A DNA stretch of 64,000 nt from Natrinema sp. CBA1119 (GCF_002572525.1 NZ_PDBS01000001.1:124001-188000), one strand, 5' to 3'. Shown: positions 8,030 to 17,451, counted from the first letter of the stretch. Program-made: numbers and translations. The notes: generated by a model from the letters alone, not told the origin.

Positions 8030-9490
8030 ATGAGTACGGGGGTTACGATTTCGTCGATCTCTGACTACGCTATCTTGGGCTGTGGGAGCGTGGGCTACGC
8101 CGTCGCGGAGGAACTCGTCGAACAGGGGAAGGACGTCTTCATCGTCGATCAGGACGAGAGCCGCGTCGAATCGCTCCGTGACCAGGACCTGGACGCCCGA
8201 ACGGCCGACATCCGGGAATCCGGCGTCGCCGACCTCGTTGCCGACCGCGATGTCATCCTCATCCTCGCCTCGGACGTCGAGTCCAACAAGCGCGCCGTCG
8301 AACACATCCGCAAGAGTGACGGCGACCAGTTCATCGTCGCCCGCGCGAGCGACCCCGTCTCCGGCGACGAACTCTCCGAACTCGGGGCCGACATCGTCAT
8401 CAACCCCTCCACGGTCATCGCCGAATCCGCCCTGCGTGCCCTCGAGTCGGGCGAACTCGAGTACAATGCGGGAAAGCTCGCGGAGATCGTCGAGCAGACG
8501 TCGACGCGGCTGGCGATCGTCACTCAGGACAGCCCGGATCCGGACTCGATCGCCAGTGCAGCGGCGCTACAGGCGATCGCCGAGCATCTCGGCATCGAAT
8601 CCGATATTATCTATCTCGGGGATGTCGGCCACCAGGAGAACCGAGCGTTCGTCAATCTGCTCGGGATCGACCTCGTCCAGTGGGACGAGATCGAGGACCA
8701 CTCGATCTACGACACCGTGGCCTTAGTCGATCACGCGACCTCGGGCGAGATGGACCTCCCGATCGATATCGTCATCGATCACCATGAATCCGAGACCGAG
8801 AACGGGGTCGAACCCGAGTTCGTCGACATCCGACCGAACATGTCCTCGACGTCGACGATCATGACGAAGTACATTCAGGAGTTCGACATGAACGTCTCCG
8901 AGGAGGTCGCGACGGCCTTACTCTACGGTATCCGCGCGGAGACGCTGGATTTCAAACGCGACACGACCCCCGCCGATCTGACCGCCGCCGCTTACCTCTA
9001 TCCGTTCGCGAACCACGACACCCTCGAGCAAGTGGAGTCGCCGTCGATGTCCCCCGAGACGCTGGACGTGCTCGCGGAGGCCATCACGAACCGGGACGTC
9101 CAAGGGAGTCACCTCGTCTCCAACGCGGGTTTCGTTCGCGACCGCGAGGCGCTGACCCAGGCCGCCAGCCACCTGCTCAATCTCGAGGGGGTCACCACGA
9201 CCGCCGTCTTCGGGATCGCCGACGAGACGATCTTCCTCGCCGGTCGCTCGAAGGACATCCGCATCAACATCGGCAAGGTGCTCGACGACGCCTACGGAGA
9301 GATCGGCGAGACGGCCGGCCACTCCACGCAAGCAAGCGCGGAGATCCCGCTGGGGATCTTCACCGGGATCGAGATCTCGGAGGACACGCGGGAGACGCTG
9401 CTCGAGTTGACCGAAGAAGCGGTCAAGCGGACGCTATTCGACGCGATGGGCGTCGAAGGAGGGGGCAGCGAGGGCTCGAACGGGAGCTGA
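8030..9490 (+). CDS. TrkA-N domain/DHH family phosphoesterase
   Basis: 486 residues from the ATG at 8030. Residues about 8-130 are a Rossmann NAD-binding TrkA-N/RCK domain (YAILGCGSVGYAVAEEL). Residues 150-320 are a DHH phosphoesterase with metal-binding motifs DSPDPDSIAS, VALVDHATSG and IDIVIDHHES. The end is a DHHA1 domain with AGHSTQASAEIPLG as the substrate loop. Such proteins hydrolyse phosphodiester bonds of short nucleotides, and some DHH relatives degrade cyclic di-AMP or nano-RNA; the substrate here is not determined. The protein is cytoplasmic. An RCK sensor joined to a DHH hydrolase suggests ligand control. Confidence 0.88.
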   Translation: MSTGVTISSISDYAILGCGSVGYAVAEELVEQGKDVFIVDQDESRVESLRDQDLDARTADIRESGVADLVADRDVILILASDVESNKRAVEHIRKSDGDQFIVARASDPVSGDELSELGADIVINPSTVIAESALRALESGELEYNAGKLAEIVEQTSTRLAIVTQDSPDPDSIASAAALQAIAEHLGIESDIIYLGDVGHQENRAFVNLLGIDLVQWDEIEDHSIYDTVALVDHATSGEMDLPIDIVIDHHESETENGVEPEFVDIRPNMSSTSTIMTKYIQEFDMNVSEEVATALLYGIRAETLDFKRDTTPADLTAAAYLYPFANHDTLEQVESPSMSPETLDVLAEAITNRDVQGSHLVSNAGFVRDREALTQAASHLLNLEGVTTTAVFGIADETIFLAGRSKDIRINIGKVLDDAYGEIGETAGHSTQASAEIPLGIFTGIEISEDTRETLLELTEEAVKRTLFDAMGVEGGGSEGSNGS

Positions 9491-9508
9491 GACGATCGCA
9501 GAAATCAG

Positions 9509-9802
9509 TTACGCCAGCAGTTCGTCTTCTTCTTCGTCGGGTTCGCGGACGCGTTCGACGACATCGTTGATGAGAATGACGTCGCCGACGGAGCGGACCC
9601 AGCGGTAGGGGACGATGATTCCCTGTCCGCTGCGGGCTTCGTCTGCAAACAGTTCGCTGTTCAGGTTCGCAAGTGCGAGTCCGGTGACGGCTTCGCTGTC
9701 GATATTCAGTCGGAGATCTTCGACTTCGCCGACGAAGACGCCGTTGTTCGAGTAGACCTCGCGGCCGACGAGGGACGTAATTTCTTGGGGAGTGTCGTCC
9801 AT
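9509..9802 (-). CDS. PRC-barrel protein, candidate CdpB-type cell-division factor
   Basis: 97 residues from ATG 9802; an ATG four codons upstream is equally possible. The whole protein is one PRC-barrel: PQEITSLVGREVYSNNGVFV, then a VEDLRLNID strand, then GIIVPYRWVRSVGDVILIND. Haloarchaeal stand-alone PRC-barrels of this size and start include the CdpB proteins that tether FtsZ and SepF at the division site. I place it there from resemblance recalled, not from a search. It is convergent with the DHH gene. Confidence 0.8.
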   Translation of the reverse strand: MDDTPQEITSLVGREVYSNNGVFVGEVEDLRLNIDSEAVTGLALANLNSELFADEARSGQGIIVPYRWVRSVGDVILINDVVERVREPDEEEDELLA

Positions 9803-9929
9803 GTCTGGCCTCATGCGCGGTGGACTCTTAACTTTTAGTCAGACGTGATAGGCCCCATCTATACTGTGCGGCTGGAAAACAGAACGACGGAGTCTATCCA
9901 CATTGCTGAAAATAGCTCTCCGTTGAGAA

Positions 9930-10010
9930 TCACAATGCCCACATAGCCAATCCAATACTGAGGGTGATACCGATAAGTCCGATCACTGTGTAGTATAACG
10001 ATTGGCACAT
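9930..10010 (-). CDS. Possible 26-residue single-span membrane peptide
   Basis: A tiny frame starting MCQSLYYTV and ending in LSIGLAMWAL, with one hydrophobic helix covering residues 8-26. It lies in the 3' region of the Pta-like gene on the same strand, in a more AT-rich 200-base gap. There is no clear ribosome site. It may be a chance frame, but the clean hydrophobic pattern and an AT-rich stretch (GGTAAATCT) about 40 bases upstream justify recording it. Confidence 0.3.
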   Translation of the reverse strand: MCQSLYYTVIGLIGITLSIGLAMWAL

Positions 10011-10047
10011 TTTCTGCACCGAACGGAGAAGCGGAATGCGTGTAGAT

Positions 10048-11190
10048 TTACCCCAGAATCGAGTCGACGGCGGCGTGATCCGATAGCAGTCGTTGCATCC
10101 AGTCGACGGTGTCGGCGTCTCGAGTCCGGCCGCTGCGGACGACGTCCTCGGCGCGTTCGACCGTCGTGAGGGTGTCCGTCTGCACCGCGAGGATCGGGAC
10201 GCCCTTCTCGCTGGCCTGTCCGACGATCGCTCTCGGGGGCCGGTGGCCGCCGGTGAGGATGAGACAGCGGACGCCGGGCGCCTCGAGCGCGGCGGTGTGG
10301 ATCTCGGCGCGGTCGCCCCCGGTGATGACGGCGGCGTCTTTCGTCCGTCGGAAGTGTCGCAGGGCACTGTCCGGCCCCATCGCGCCGACGGTAAAGCGTT
10401 CGACGTAGCCGTCCTGCCCGTCATCGACGAGTATCGACGCCCCGAGCTCGTCCGCGAGTTCGGCGACCGTCACGCCCGACAGCTCCCGTTCGCTCGGGAG
10501 CACCCCGTGGACCGGAATCCCGCGCCCCTCGAGGAAGGGGACGACGTCCGTCTCGAGTCCGTCGTAGGGCGCGTCGGAAACGTCGTTGAAGACGACGCCG
10601 GCGAGTCGGTCGCCGAACCGGTCGGCGGCGGCGATGACGTCGTCGACGTCCGCAGGACGCTCGTAGGGCGCGACCAGCAGCACGCGCGCGTCGAGGAGGT
10701 CGGCGATGTCGGGGTCCGCGAGGTCGACGATGCCGCCGACATCGTACCGGCCGCCGCCCTCGACGAACAGCCGGTCGCGATCGGCCGCGAGCGTCTCGAA
10801 CGCCTCCCGGACGCGGTCGCGCAGCTCGTCCGGATCTTCGCGCCCGCGGATCGCCTGTTCGATAAACGTCGGCGAGTAGACGACCGGCTCGAGGTCGTGC
10901 ATCTCGGCCTCGAGTCCGAGCAGTTCGCGGGCGAGCAGCGGGTCCTCGTCGAGGGTCTTCCCGACGTTGCTCTGCAGCCGGGTGCCCTTCGGTTTCATAT
11001 AGCCGACGCTGTCCCCTTCGTCCCGCGCGAGCCGGGCGAGCGCCAGCGTGATGGCCGTCTTGCCGGTGCTCTCCTCGAGCGAGCTGACGAGCAGCGTCTC
11101 GGCGGTAGTGTGAGGGGACGTGCTGTCGGTTCCGCTATCGGTGTCGGTATCGCTGTCCGCTGATTCGGGTTCTATATCGGTGTCGGTCAT
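10048..11190 (-). CDS. Phosphotransacetylase-like protein with AAA and DRTGG domains
   Basis: 380 residues. After a disordered Asp/Ser/Thr N-terminus, residues 30-245 are a BioD/AAA_26-type P-loop domain (ETLLVSSLEESTGKTAITLA; FVEGGGRYDVGG). The C-terminal 120 residues form a DRTGG domain. This is the N-terminal half of Pta-like proteins without the catalytic acyltransferase domain. Its ATG overlaps the stop of the upstream acetyl-CoA synthetase by four bases, so the two are translationally coupled. A regulatory role in acetate/CoA metabolism is likely but unproven. Confidence 0.88.
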   Translation of the reverse strand: MTDTDIEPESADSDTDTDSGTDSTSPHTTAETLLVSSLEESTGKTAITLALARLARDEGDSVGYMKPKGTRLQSNVGKTLDEDPLLARELLGLEAEMHDLEPVVYSPTFIEQAIRGREDPDELRDRVREAFETLAADRDRLFVEGGGRYDVGGIVDLADPDIADLLDARVLLVAPYERPADVDDVIAAADRFGDRLAGVVFNDVSDAPYDGLETDVVPFLEGRGIPVHGVLPSERELSGVTVAELADELGASILVDDGQDGYVERFTVGAMGPDSALRHFRRTKDAAVITGGDRAEIHTAALEAPGVRCLILTGGHRPPRAIVGQASEKGVPILAVQTDTLTTVERAEDVVRSGRTRDADTVDWMQRLLSDHAAVDSILG

Positions 11191-13298
11191 GGTTTCTCCG
11201 TGTCGAGTTCATCCGGATCGACGGTGAGTCGCAGATCGATCGCCTGTACGCCCTTCGGGCCGGCCACGAGCGGGTTGATATCGAGTTCGAGGATCGACGG
11301 GAAGTCCGTCACCAGCTGGGAGAGTCGCTGGATCGTCTCGACGACGCGCTCGATATCGGCGGGCTCGCGGCCGCGTGCACCCCGCAACAGCGGTGCCGCC
11401 TGAATCTCATCGACCATGTCGCGGGCCTCGCCCTCGCCGATCGGCGCGACGCGGACCGAGGTATCCTCGAGGATCTCGACGAAGATGCCGCCGAGCCCGA
11501 ACAGCAGCAACGGGCCGAACTGCGGGTCGCGGTTCATCCCGACAATGGTCTCGGTCGCGGACTCGAGATCGAGCATCTCCTGGACCTGCACGCCGATGAT
11601 CGTGGCGTCGGGCTGGTAGTTTCGCGCTCGAGCGACCACGTCCTCGTAGGCGTCGTAAACGTCCTCGTCCGCCACGCCGACTTTGACGCCGCCGATGTCG
11701 GACTTGTGCGAGATGTCGGGACTGACGATCTTCAGGACGACGTCGCCGGCGATCGATTCGGCGACCTCGCGGGCGCGGTCGGGGTCGTCGACGATCTCCC
11801 CCTTCGGGGTCGGGATGCCGTAGGCCTCGAGCAGGTCCATCGACTCCACGCCGAGGCGGTTGTCATCCCGCCGCTTGACGCGCGTCAGGATCTTGCGGGC
11901 GCGTTCGCGATCGACGTCGAACGTCGCGGGCTCGTCGACCGTGCGCTCGCGAATATCGCGGAAGCGAGCGAGCGCGTCGAGTCCCGAGACCGCTCGAGCG
12001 GGATCGAAGTAATTCGGAACGCCAGACTCGCGCAGCGTTTCCTCGGCGTCGCGCGCCCGTTTCCCGCCCATAAGACACGTGACAACGGGCGTTTCATGGG
12101 CCTCGAGCGTCTCGACTACTCGCTCGGCGAGGTCGTCGTACGAGAGGACCGCGGTCGGCGCGGCGACGACCACGGCGCTGCCGACGTTCGGATCCTCGAG
12201 CGCGATCTCGAGGGCCTCGCCGAACCTGTCGACGTCGGCGTCGCCGATGGCGTCGATCGGGTTGTAGACGTTGGCCTCGTCGGGCATCGCGTCCGCGAGC
12301 GCGTCGATCGTCTCGTCGGTGAAGGAGGCCATCTCGAGCGACGAGTCGCCGACGGCGTCGGTCGTCAGGACGCCGGGGCCGCCGGCGTTAGTCACGACCG
12401 CAACGCCGTCGGTCTCGGGCTCTGGGAGCCCCGAAAGCGCCCGCGCGTAGTCGAACAGTTCCTGGACCGAGCGGGCGCGCAGGACGCCGGCCTGCTCGAG
12501 ACCCGCCTCGTAGGCCCGTTCGCTGCCGGCTATCGCGCCGGTGTGCGAGGAGGCGGCCTGCGCGCCGGCGTCCGTCCGGCCCGATTTGACGAGCACGATC
12601 GGCGTCTCTGCAGTGACGTCGCGGGCCGCTTCGATGAAGTCCCGACCGTCACCGATGTCCTCGAGGTAGCCGATGATGACGTCGGTGTCCGGGTCGTCGC
12701 CCCACTCGCGGACGAAGTCCGCCTCGTCGAGCACGGTCTTGTTGCCCAGCGAGACGACGTCCCGAAAGCCGATTCCCTGTTCGTTGGCCCAGTCGAGGAC
12801 GGCGGTGATGAACGCACCCGACTGGCTCATGAAGGAGATCGAGCCCTCGAGCGCGCTCTCGGGGCCGAACGTGGCGTTCATGCCGTTCGACGTGGCCATG
12901 ATCCCCAGACTGTTCGGGCCAACGACGTTGAGGTCGCGCTCGTCGGCGAGAGCGCGGAGTTGCCGTTCGCGCTCGGCACCCTCGCCGCCGGTCTCCGCGA
13001 AGCCCGCGGTGATGACGACGACGTTCTCGGTGCCCGCCTCGGCGAGGTCGCGGATCGACTCGATCACGATCTCGGGCGGGACCACGACCACCGCCAGATC
13101 GATCGGCGGGGCGCTCGACGCGTCCGGATAACACTCGAGCCCGAGCACCTCGTCGCGCGACGGGTTGACCGGGACGACCTCGCCCGCGAACTCGTCGCGC
13201 AGGTTCTCGAGGATCGCCCGGCCGACCGCGCCCTCGCGGTCGGTCGCGCCGACTACGGCGACGGTCTCGGGATCGAAGAGTGCGGATAACCGTCCCAT
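11187..13298 (-). CDS. ADP-forming acetyl-CoA synthetase (acetate-CoA ligase), fused subunits
   Basis: 703 residues from ATG 13298; a longer frame to 13421 reads non-conserved sequence. The alpha part has a CoA-binding Rossmann fold (DPETVAVVGATDREGAVG). It also has the ligase segments SFMSQSGAF and SSHTGAIAGS, whose His at about 252 is the phosphorylated residue. The beta part is an ATP-grasp domain (ILTRVKRRDDNRLGV; VVLKIVSPDISHKSDIGGVK; FGLGGIFVEILED). It converts acetyl-CoA, ADP and phosphate to acetate, CoA and ATP, the haloarchaeal route to acetate. The single-chain fusion is the normal haloarchaeal form. Confidence 0.93.
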   Translation of the reverse strand: MGRLSALFDPETVAVVGATDREGAVGRAILENLRDEFAGEVVPVNPSRDEVLGLECYPDASSAPPIDLAVVVVPPEIVIESIRDLAEAGTENVVVITAGFAETGGEGAERERQLRALADERDLNVVGPNSLGIMATSNGMNATFGPESALEGSISFMSQSGAFITAVLDWANEQGIGFRDVVSLGNKTVLDEADFVREWGDDPDTDVIIGYLEDIGDGRDFIEAARDVTAETPIVLVKSGRTDAGAQAASSHTGAIAGSERAYEAGLEQAGVLRARSVQELFDYARALSGLPEPETDGVAVVTNAGGPGVLTTDAVGDSSLEMASFTDETIDALADAMPDEANVYNPIDAIGDADVDRFGEALEIALEDPNVGSAVVVAAPTAVLSYDDLAERVVETLEAHETPVVTCLMGGKRARDAEETLRESGVPNYFDPARAVSGLDALARFRDIRERTVDEPATFDVDRERARKILTRVKRRDDNRLGVESMDLLEAYGIPTPKGEIVDDPDRAREVAESIAGDVVLKIVSPDISHKSDIGGVKVGVADEDVYDAYEDVVARARNYQPDATIIGVQVQEMLDLESATETIVGMNRDPQFGPLLLFGLGGIFVEILEDTSVRVAPIGEGEARDMVDEIQAAPLLRGARGREPADIERVVETIQRLSQLVTDFPSILELDINPLVAGPKGVQAIDLRLTVDPDELDTEKP

Positions 13299-13441
13299 CG
13301 TTCGCAGGTTGGCGAAGTAGCGTGTTAAGTGTGCGGCGTGTTCCAGCCGAATGGAAGTCGGACGGTTCCGGACGGCGGTCGTCGGTCGTCGGTCGTCGTT
13401 CGAGACACCGGGTATCGTCACACGATGCCGAGTGAGCCGAA

Positions 13442-13527
13442 ATATAGTAGCCGCTGAAACGATTCACACACTGATCGCAACGCACTCGTGCGATTAGGTA
13501 TGCAGTGACTTTCAGTGGCTACTATAG
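13442..13527 (+). repeat. MITE-like element, copy 2
   Basis: 86 bases with inverted ends TATAGTAGCCGCTGAAAC and TTTCAGTGGCTACTATAG, and an inner CACACTGATCG. It is in the + orientation, between the acetyl-CoA synthetase start and the next membrane-protein gene. It carries no coding capacity. Confidence 0.8.
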
Positions 13528-13581
13528 ATCCACACCCGTCTGCTGTGACGCGCAACGTTTATCACACATCTATCAGTAGTA

Positions 13582-14049
13582 GTGTATATCTCGTCGACAT
13601 CTCTCCGTCGGTCCGGAACTGTCGCTGCCGGCACCGCAGCGCTGGGTGTGGTCAGCCTCCTGACCGCGGCGTTGCTGTTCGCGGCGATTCCAGAAAACCC
13701 GCCCGGTGACGGGTTCGCGGCCGGCCTTACCGGCATCTTCGTGTTGCTGTCCGTGATCGCGGGCCTCCTCGCGCTCGTGGAATCGGGATCGCTGTATTTC
13801 GTCACGCGTCTGCGGGAGCCATCCGAACGGTCGCAACGGGCGCTCACGATAGGGGCCGTCGCCGGGAGCCTCTCAATTCTTCTGCTGGTCGTCCCCATGC
13901 TGGTCGCACGAGTGTTCAACATACTGGTCCCCGGTCCCGCGTGGGGGCCCGGAATCGGGCTCGTACTCGTCCCGATCGGGATCGGCTGCTCGATGCTCGG
14001 CGTCGTCTTTCAGCACCTCGACGGATCCCGGACTCGAGCCCGCACGTAA
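13582..14049 (+). CDS. Small membrane protein of unknown function, four predicted helices
   Basis: 155 residues from a GTG. Hydrophobic segments lie at about 14-36 (VAAGTAALGVVSLLTAALLF), 46-66, 88-110 and 118-140. The loops are short and a basic tail sits at the C-terminus. A TATA-like GTTTATCA about 25 bases before the GTG fits leaderless transcription. No family is recognised. The MITE just upstream may lie within its regulatory region. Confidence 0.7.
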   Translation: MYISSTSLRRSGTVAAGTAALGVVSLLTAALLFAAIPENPPGDGFAAGLTGIFVLLSVIAGLLALVESGSLYFVTRLREPSERSQRALTIGAVAGSLSILLLVVPMLVARVFNILVPGPAWGPGIGLVLVPIGIGCSMLGVVFQHLDGSRTRART

Positions 14050-14063
14050 CGGTTCGCGGCCCG

Positions 14064-15083
14064 TTAGCGAGTCGAAATGGCTGCCGTCGACCGGCTCGAG
14101 GCGAAAATCGCGAGCAGGTAGCAGGCGATGGCGACGACGACGATCGAGCCGCCGGTGGGCAGTCCCTGGGAAATCGAGAAGACGAAGCCGCCGATGACGG
14201 CCACCTGTCCGAAGAGGATCGAACAGTAGAGCGTCTCGCGAAAGCTGTGGGCGACCTGCGTGGCCGCGGCGACGGGGACGACGAGCATCGCGGCGACGAG
14301 GATCACGCCGAGGATCTGCATCGCGCCGACGACGACGACGGCCGTCATCACGATCAGCAGGGTGTTGTACCACGTCACGTTGAGCCGCGCGACGCGGGCG
14401 GCCTGTTCGTCGAAGGTGATGAACAGGAGCTGCTTGTAGGTCGCGACGGTGACGATCACGACGACCACACTGATGACGGCCATCAACCGCGCACCCGAGG
14501 GAGTGACGACCGAGATGTTCCCGAAGAGGTAGCCCTCGACGTTGAATCCGGTCATCCCGCGGCCGTAGCTGATAATCAGTGTGCCGACGGCGAAGCTGCC
14601 GGTCAACATGATCGCGATCGGCACGTCGCCGTAGGTGTTGGTCCGCTCAGCTAGCCACTGGACCCCGAGCGCGCCCAGAATCCCCACGACCAGCGCGACG
14701 AGCATCAGCGAACCGTCCCAGCCCGTCGTCGCGCTCACGAGGAGGCCGACCGCGACCCCGGCGAAGGCCGTGTGTGCCAGCGTCTCGCCGATCAGCGCCA
14801 TCTCCCGATGGACGAGATAGGTGCCGACCAGCGGCGCGACGACCCCGATGAGGATCCCCGTCGCGATCGAACGCCACATGAACGGATGGTAGAAGACGTT
14901 CGTCCCGAGGTAGTAATCCGCCCACCAGCCCGCAATTCTGGCCTGATCGTACAGTTCGCCAACAACGGGAACCCCGCGCAACGCGTCGATAGCGAGGAGG
15001 CCAACCATCGCGACTGCGAGGATTGCGGTGAGGCCAATTCCGACGTGCTCGAGCCGACGACGGAGAGAGTTGTGCTTCGTCAT
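14064..15083 (-). CDS. Zinc-type ABC transporter permease (ZnuB-like)
   Basis: 339 residues with about nine membrane helices and the ABC-3 family signature region MALIGETLAHTAFAGVAVGL (about 95-114). This domain couples to the ATPase encoded just upstream. GAMQILGVILVAAMLVVPVA matches the conserved late helix. It should form the membrane channel for zinc or manganese uptake. It is the last gene of a three-gene operon, six bases after the ATPase gene. An N-terminal extension of about 70 residues before the core is longer than in bacterial ZnuB. Confidence 0.92.
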   Translation of the reverse strand: MTKHNSLRRRLEHVGIGLTAILAVAMVGLLAIDALRGVPVVGELYDQARIAGWWADYYLGTNVFYHPFMWRSIATGILIGVVAPLVGTYLVHREMALIGETLAHTAFAGVAVGLLVSATTGWDGSLMLVALVVGILGALGVQWLAERTNTYGDVPIAIMLTGSFAVGTLIISYGRGMTGFNVEGYLFGNISVVTPSGARLMAVISVVVVIVTVATYKQLLFITFDEQAARVARLNVTWYNTLLIVMTAVVVVGAMQILGVILVAAMLVVPVAAATQVAHSFRETLYCSILFGQVAVIGGFVFSISQGLPTGGSIVVVAIACYLLAIFASSRSTAAISTR

Positions 15084-15089
15084 CGGATC

Positions 15090-15827
15090 TCAGTGGTGGT
15101 GGTGGACGACCTGTCCCGTCGCGCCGTAGGCCTCGGTCAGCGCGTCGCTCTCGACGAACGATTCAGTGTCGCCGTGGTGGTACAGTTCTGTATTGATGCA
15201 GGCGATCCGGCTCGCCCGGTCCGTGACGACGCCGATGTCGTGTTCGATCAGGATGATCGCGATTCCCGACTCGTTGAGCGACTCGAGCAACTGGTAGAAC
15301 GCGTCGCGGGATTCGGCGTCGACGCCGACGGTCGGTTCGTCGAGCGCCAGCAGGTCGGCCTCGGAGGCCAGCGCGCGTGCGATGTAGGCCCGCTGGCGCT
15401 GACCGCCGGAGAGCTGGTTGACTTGCCGGTCCGCGAGGTTGGCAATTGCGACCGTCTCGAGGGCCTCGTCGACGGTCGCGTGATCCTCGTCGGTCAGTCG
15501 GCTATGGCCCGCGTGGGCGAACCGTCCCATCGTGACGACTTCGCGGACGGTGACCGGCATCGAGCCGCCGCGGTTGGTCGCCTGCTGGGAGACGTAGCCG
15601 ATCCGTTCGCCGTCGTCGAAGTCGTCGACGGGTTCGTCGAACAGTTCGATCGAGCCGCTATCGGGACTGCGAAGTCCGAGCATGAGGTGGAGGAGCGTGG
15701 TCTTCCCCGAACCGTTGGGGCCGATCAGCCCGAGGAAATCGCCCTCTTCGACCCGTAACGAGACGTCCTTCACCGCCGGCTGCGCGCCGTAGGCGAACGT
15801 CACGTTCTCGAGGTCGACGACGGTCAC
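15090..15827 (-). CDS. Zinc-type ABC transporter ATPase (ZnuC-like)
   Basis: 245 residues from the GTG at 15827, which overlaps the stop of the binding-protein gene as GTGA. The Walker A motif GPNGSGKT is at about 36-43, the Q-loop at YVSQQATN, the ABC signature QLSGGQRQRAY, and Walker B DLLALDEPTVG followed by the H-loop IEHD. The C-terminus ends VVHHHH, a metal-binding-like His cluster. It powers the neighbouring permease. The coupling of all three genes shows they work as one importer. Confidence 0.93.
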   Translation of the reverse strand: MTVVDLENVTFAYGAQPAVKDVSLRVEEGDFLGLIGPNGSGKTTLLHLMLGLRSPDSGSIELFDEPVDDFDDGERIGYVSQQATNRGGSMPVTVREVVTMGRFAHAGHSRLTDEDHATVDEALETVAIANLADRQVNQLSGGQRQRAYIARALASEADLLALDEPTVGVDAESRDAFYQLLESLNESGIAIILIEHDIGVVTDRASRIACINTELYHHGDTESFVESDALTEAYGATGQVVHHHH

Positions 15828-16843
15828 TGTGCGTCTAGTGCCTCTCTGAACGCGGGGACGTTTATTTCTTCCATCTGCTCGAGGTAGCCCCAGCCTTCGT
15901 CCTGCCACGTCGCGAGGGTGCCCGAGAGGTGCGTGATCGCCATCGCGTCGGTCGCGTCGGTGTCCCGAAGGATGGTGTTGACGAGCGGCGGGTACTGTCC
16001 GTCGCGCTCTTCGAAGGGACTGTAGAGGATCGTCTCGATTCCCTCCTCGTCGACCAGTTCGGTCGTCGCCGAGATATCGCTCTGACTCGGTTCCTGTGGG
16101 CTGACGCCGGTCGGCGTGTGGATTTCGAACCCGTATCGCTCCTGGAGATAGGTAAACGAGTCATGGCCGGCAAAGACGGCGATCTGACGGTCAGCTGCGT
16201 CGACAAGGTCTTCGAATCGCTGGTCGAGGGCTGCGAGGTCGTCCGTGTACGTGGCGGCGTTTTCCTCGTAGGTCTCGGCGTTGTCCGGGTCGGCATCGGC
16301 GAGTCCCGACGCGATGGTATCGACGATATCCTGCGCGAGCACGGGGTCGAGCCAAACGTGGGGATCCACCGACGACTGGTCGTGATCGTGGCCGTCAGGG
16401 GTCTCGTCGCCGTGGTCGTCCTCGCTGTCGTGAGCATGGATGTCGACCTCGTGGTCCCAGCCGAGCAGTTCCCCCTCGAGTCCCTCGAACCCGTCGATCA
16501 CGGCGACGGTATCGTAGTCGGACTCGAGCGTCGCCGCGATATCTTGGGCCCACGAAAATTCCGGCGTATCGAAGTAGACGAACGCGCCAGCGTCGGCGAC
16601 GTTCCGAGTGAGATCGCCGCTCGGCGACCAGCCGTGGCCGGGCTGGCCGGCTCCGACCGGGTTCTCGAACTCGATCGCGTCGCCGCTCACCTGCTCGGCC
16701 CAGTCCCAGAGGGTGAAGAAGGCGGCGTAGCCGGTCTCGAGGTCCGCGTTCGTCGCGTCGATGTCGTCGAGACAGCCGGCGACGGTGCCGGCCGCGAGCG
16801 CGCCGGCTCCCCCTTTGAGCAGCGCGCGTCGTGTCGGGTTCAT
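15824..16843 (-). CDS. Zinc-type ABC substrate-binding lipoprotein (ZnuA-like)
   Basis: 339 residues. The TAT lipoprotein signal is TRRALLKGGAGALAAGTVAGC, cut before Cys24. The mature protein is a cluster-A-I metal-binding fold. It has a His/Asp-rich loop typical of zinc receptors at about 135-160 (IHAHDSEDDHGDETPDGHDHD), the metal ligand region SVDPHVWLDP and FAGHDSFTYL. It captures the metal outside the cell for the downstream permease and ATPase. The AT-rich upstream bases (TATAAGAGTTATTATCCTAT near 16867) look like a promoter and may hold an operator. Confidence 0.93.
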   Translation of the reverse strand: MNPTRRALLKGGAGALAAGTVAGCLDDIDATNADLETGYAAFFTLWDWAEQVSGDAIEFENPVGAGQPGHGWSPSGDLTRNVADAGAFVYFDTPEFSWAQDIAATLESDYDTVAVIDGFEGLEGELLGWDHEVDIHAHDSEDDHGDETPDGHDHDQSSVDPHVWLDPVLAQDIVDTIASGLADADPDNAETYEENAATYTDDLAALDQRFEDLVDAADRQIAVFAGHDSFTYLQERYGFEIHTPTGVSPQEPSQSDISATTELVDEEGIETILYSPFEERDGQYPPLVNTILRDTDATDAMAITHLSGTLATWQDEGWGYLEQMEEINVPAFREALDAQ

Positions 16844-17028
16844 ACTCGGGACTGGTCCCGCCGGAGTATAAGAGTTATTATCCTATAGGTGGTTTTTGTT
16901 AACTGCACCGCGAGATGGTCGAGTCTATTAACAATAACTGGCGATATAGCGAACTGAGTTAGTAGTCCGGTCGTCTCGAGCGAAGTCGATCCAGTGTCGT
17001 CGACGGGTTGGGATTACCTGCGACACGA

Positions 17029-17451
17029 TCACTCGAGCGAGACCTCGAGTTGCGTCCCGTCCAGTCGACGATAGGCCGACGAGCGGCCCGGATCGGAATC
17101 GCGAACCACCTCGAACGCCTCGAATCGGATCACGAGCCGCCCGGGATCGATCGTCGCCCGGAGGACGGGGCCGCAACTCGTCACGACGACGTAGGGCGGT
17201 CCCGCCACGGGACTCGCCCGGAGGTCGTAGCCAGTAGCCTCGACCGCGTCGGCGAGGACCCCAGGCAGGGCCTCGAGTATTCCGGTTTCCTCGAGGAGTC
17301 GGCGAAGTCCGTCGGCGACCGCGTGGCTGTCCGTCGTTCTCGAGGTATCCCAGGGGTCGGCGACCGCGTCAGCGCAGGCGTCGATCCCGGCGACGATCGG
17401 CGCGTGATCCGTCTGGATCCGTCGCCGAGCGTCACGAACTGGATGGGACAC
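17029..17451 (-). CDS. Uncharacterised haloarchaeal protein
   Basis: 140 residues, soluble, with acidic and basic residues in balance. A helical N-terminal half (DTSRTTDSHAVADGLRRLLE) is followed by a compact beta-rich half (PYVVVTSCGPVLRATIDPGR, LVIRFEAFEVVRD). No family is recognised. It lies upstream of the zinc operon on the same strand but 185 bases away, so it is not clearly part of it. Confidence 0.65.
   Translation of the reverse strand: MSHPVRDARRRIQTDHAPIVAGIDACADAVADPWDTSRTTDSHAVADGLRRLLEETGILEALPGVLADAVEATGYDLRASPVAGPPYVVVTSCGPVLRATIDPGRLVIRFEAFEVVRDSDPGRSSAYRRLDGTQLEVSLE

Noticed and set aside
14772-15758. 328-codon plus-strand frame opposite the zinc transporter genes
   Set aside because: It is antisense to conserved permease and ATPase genes and has no recognisable domain.
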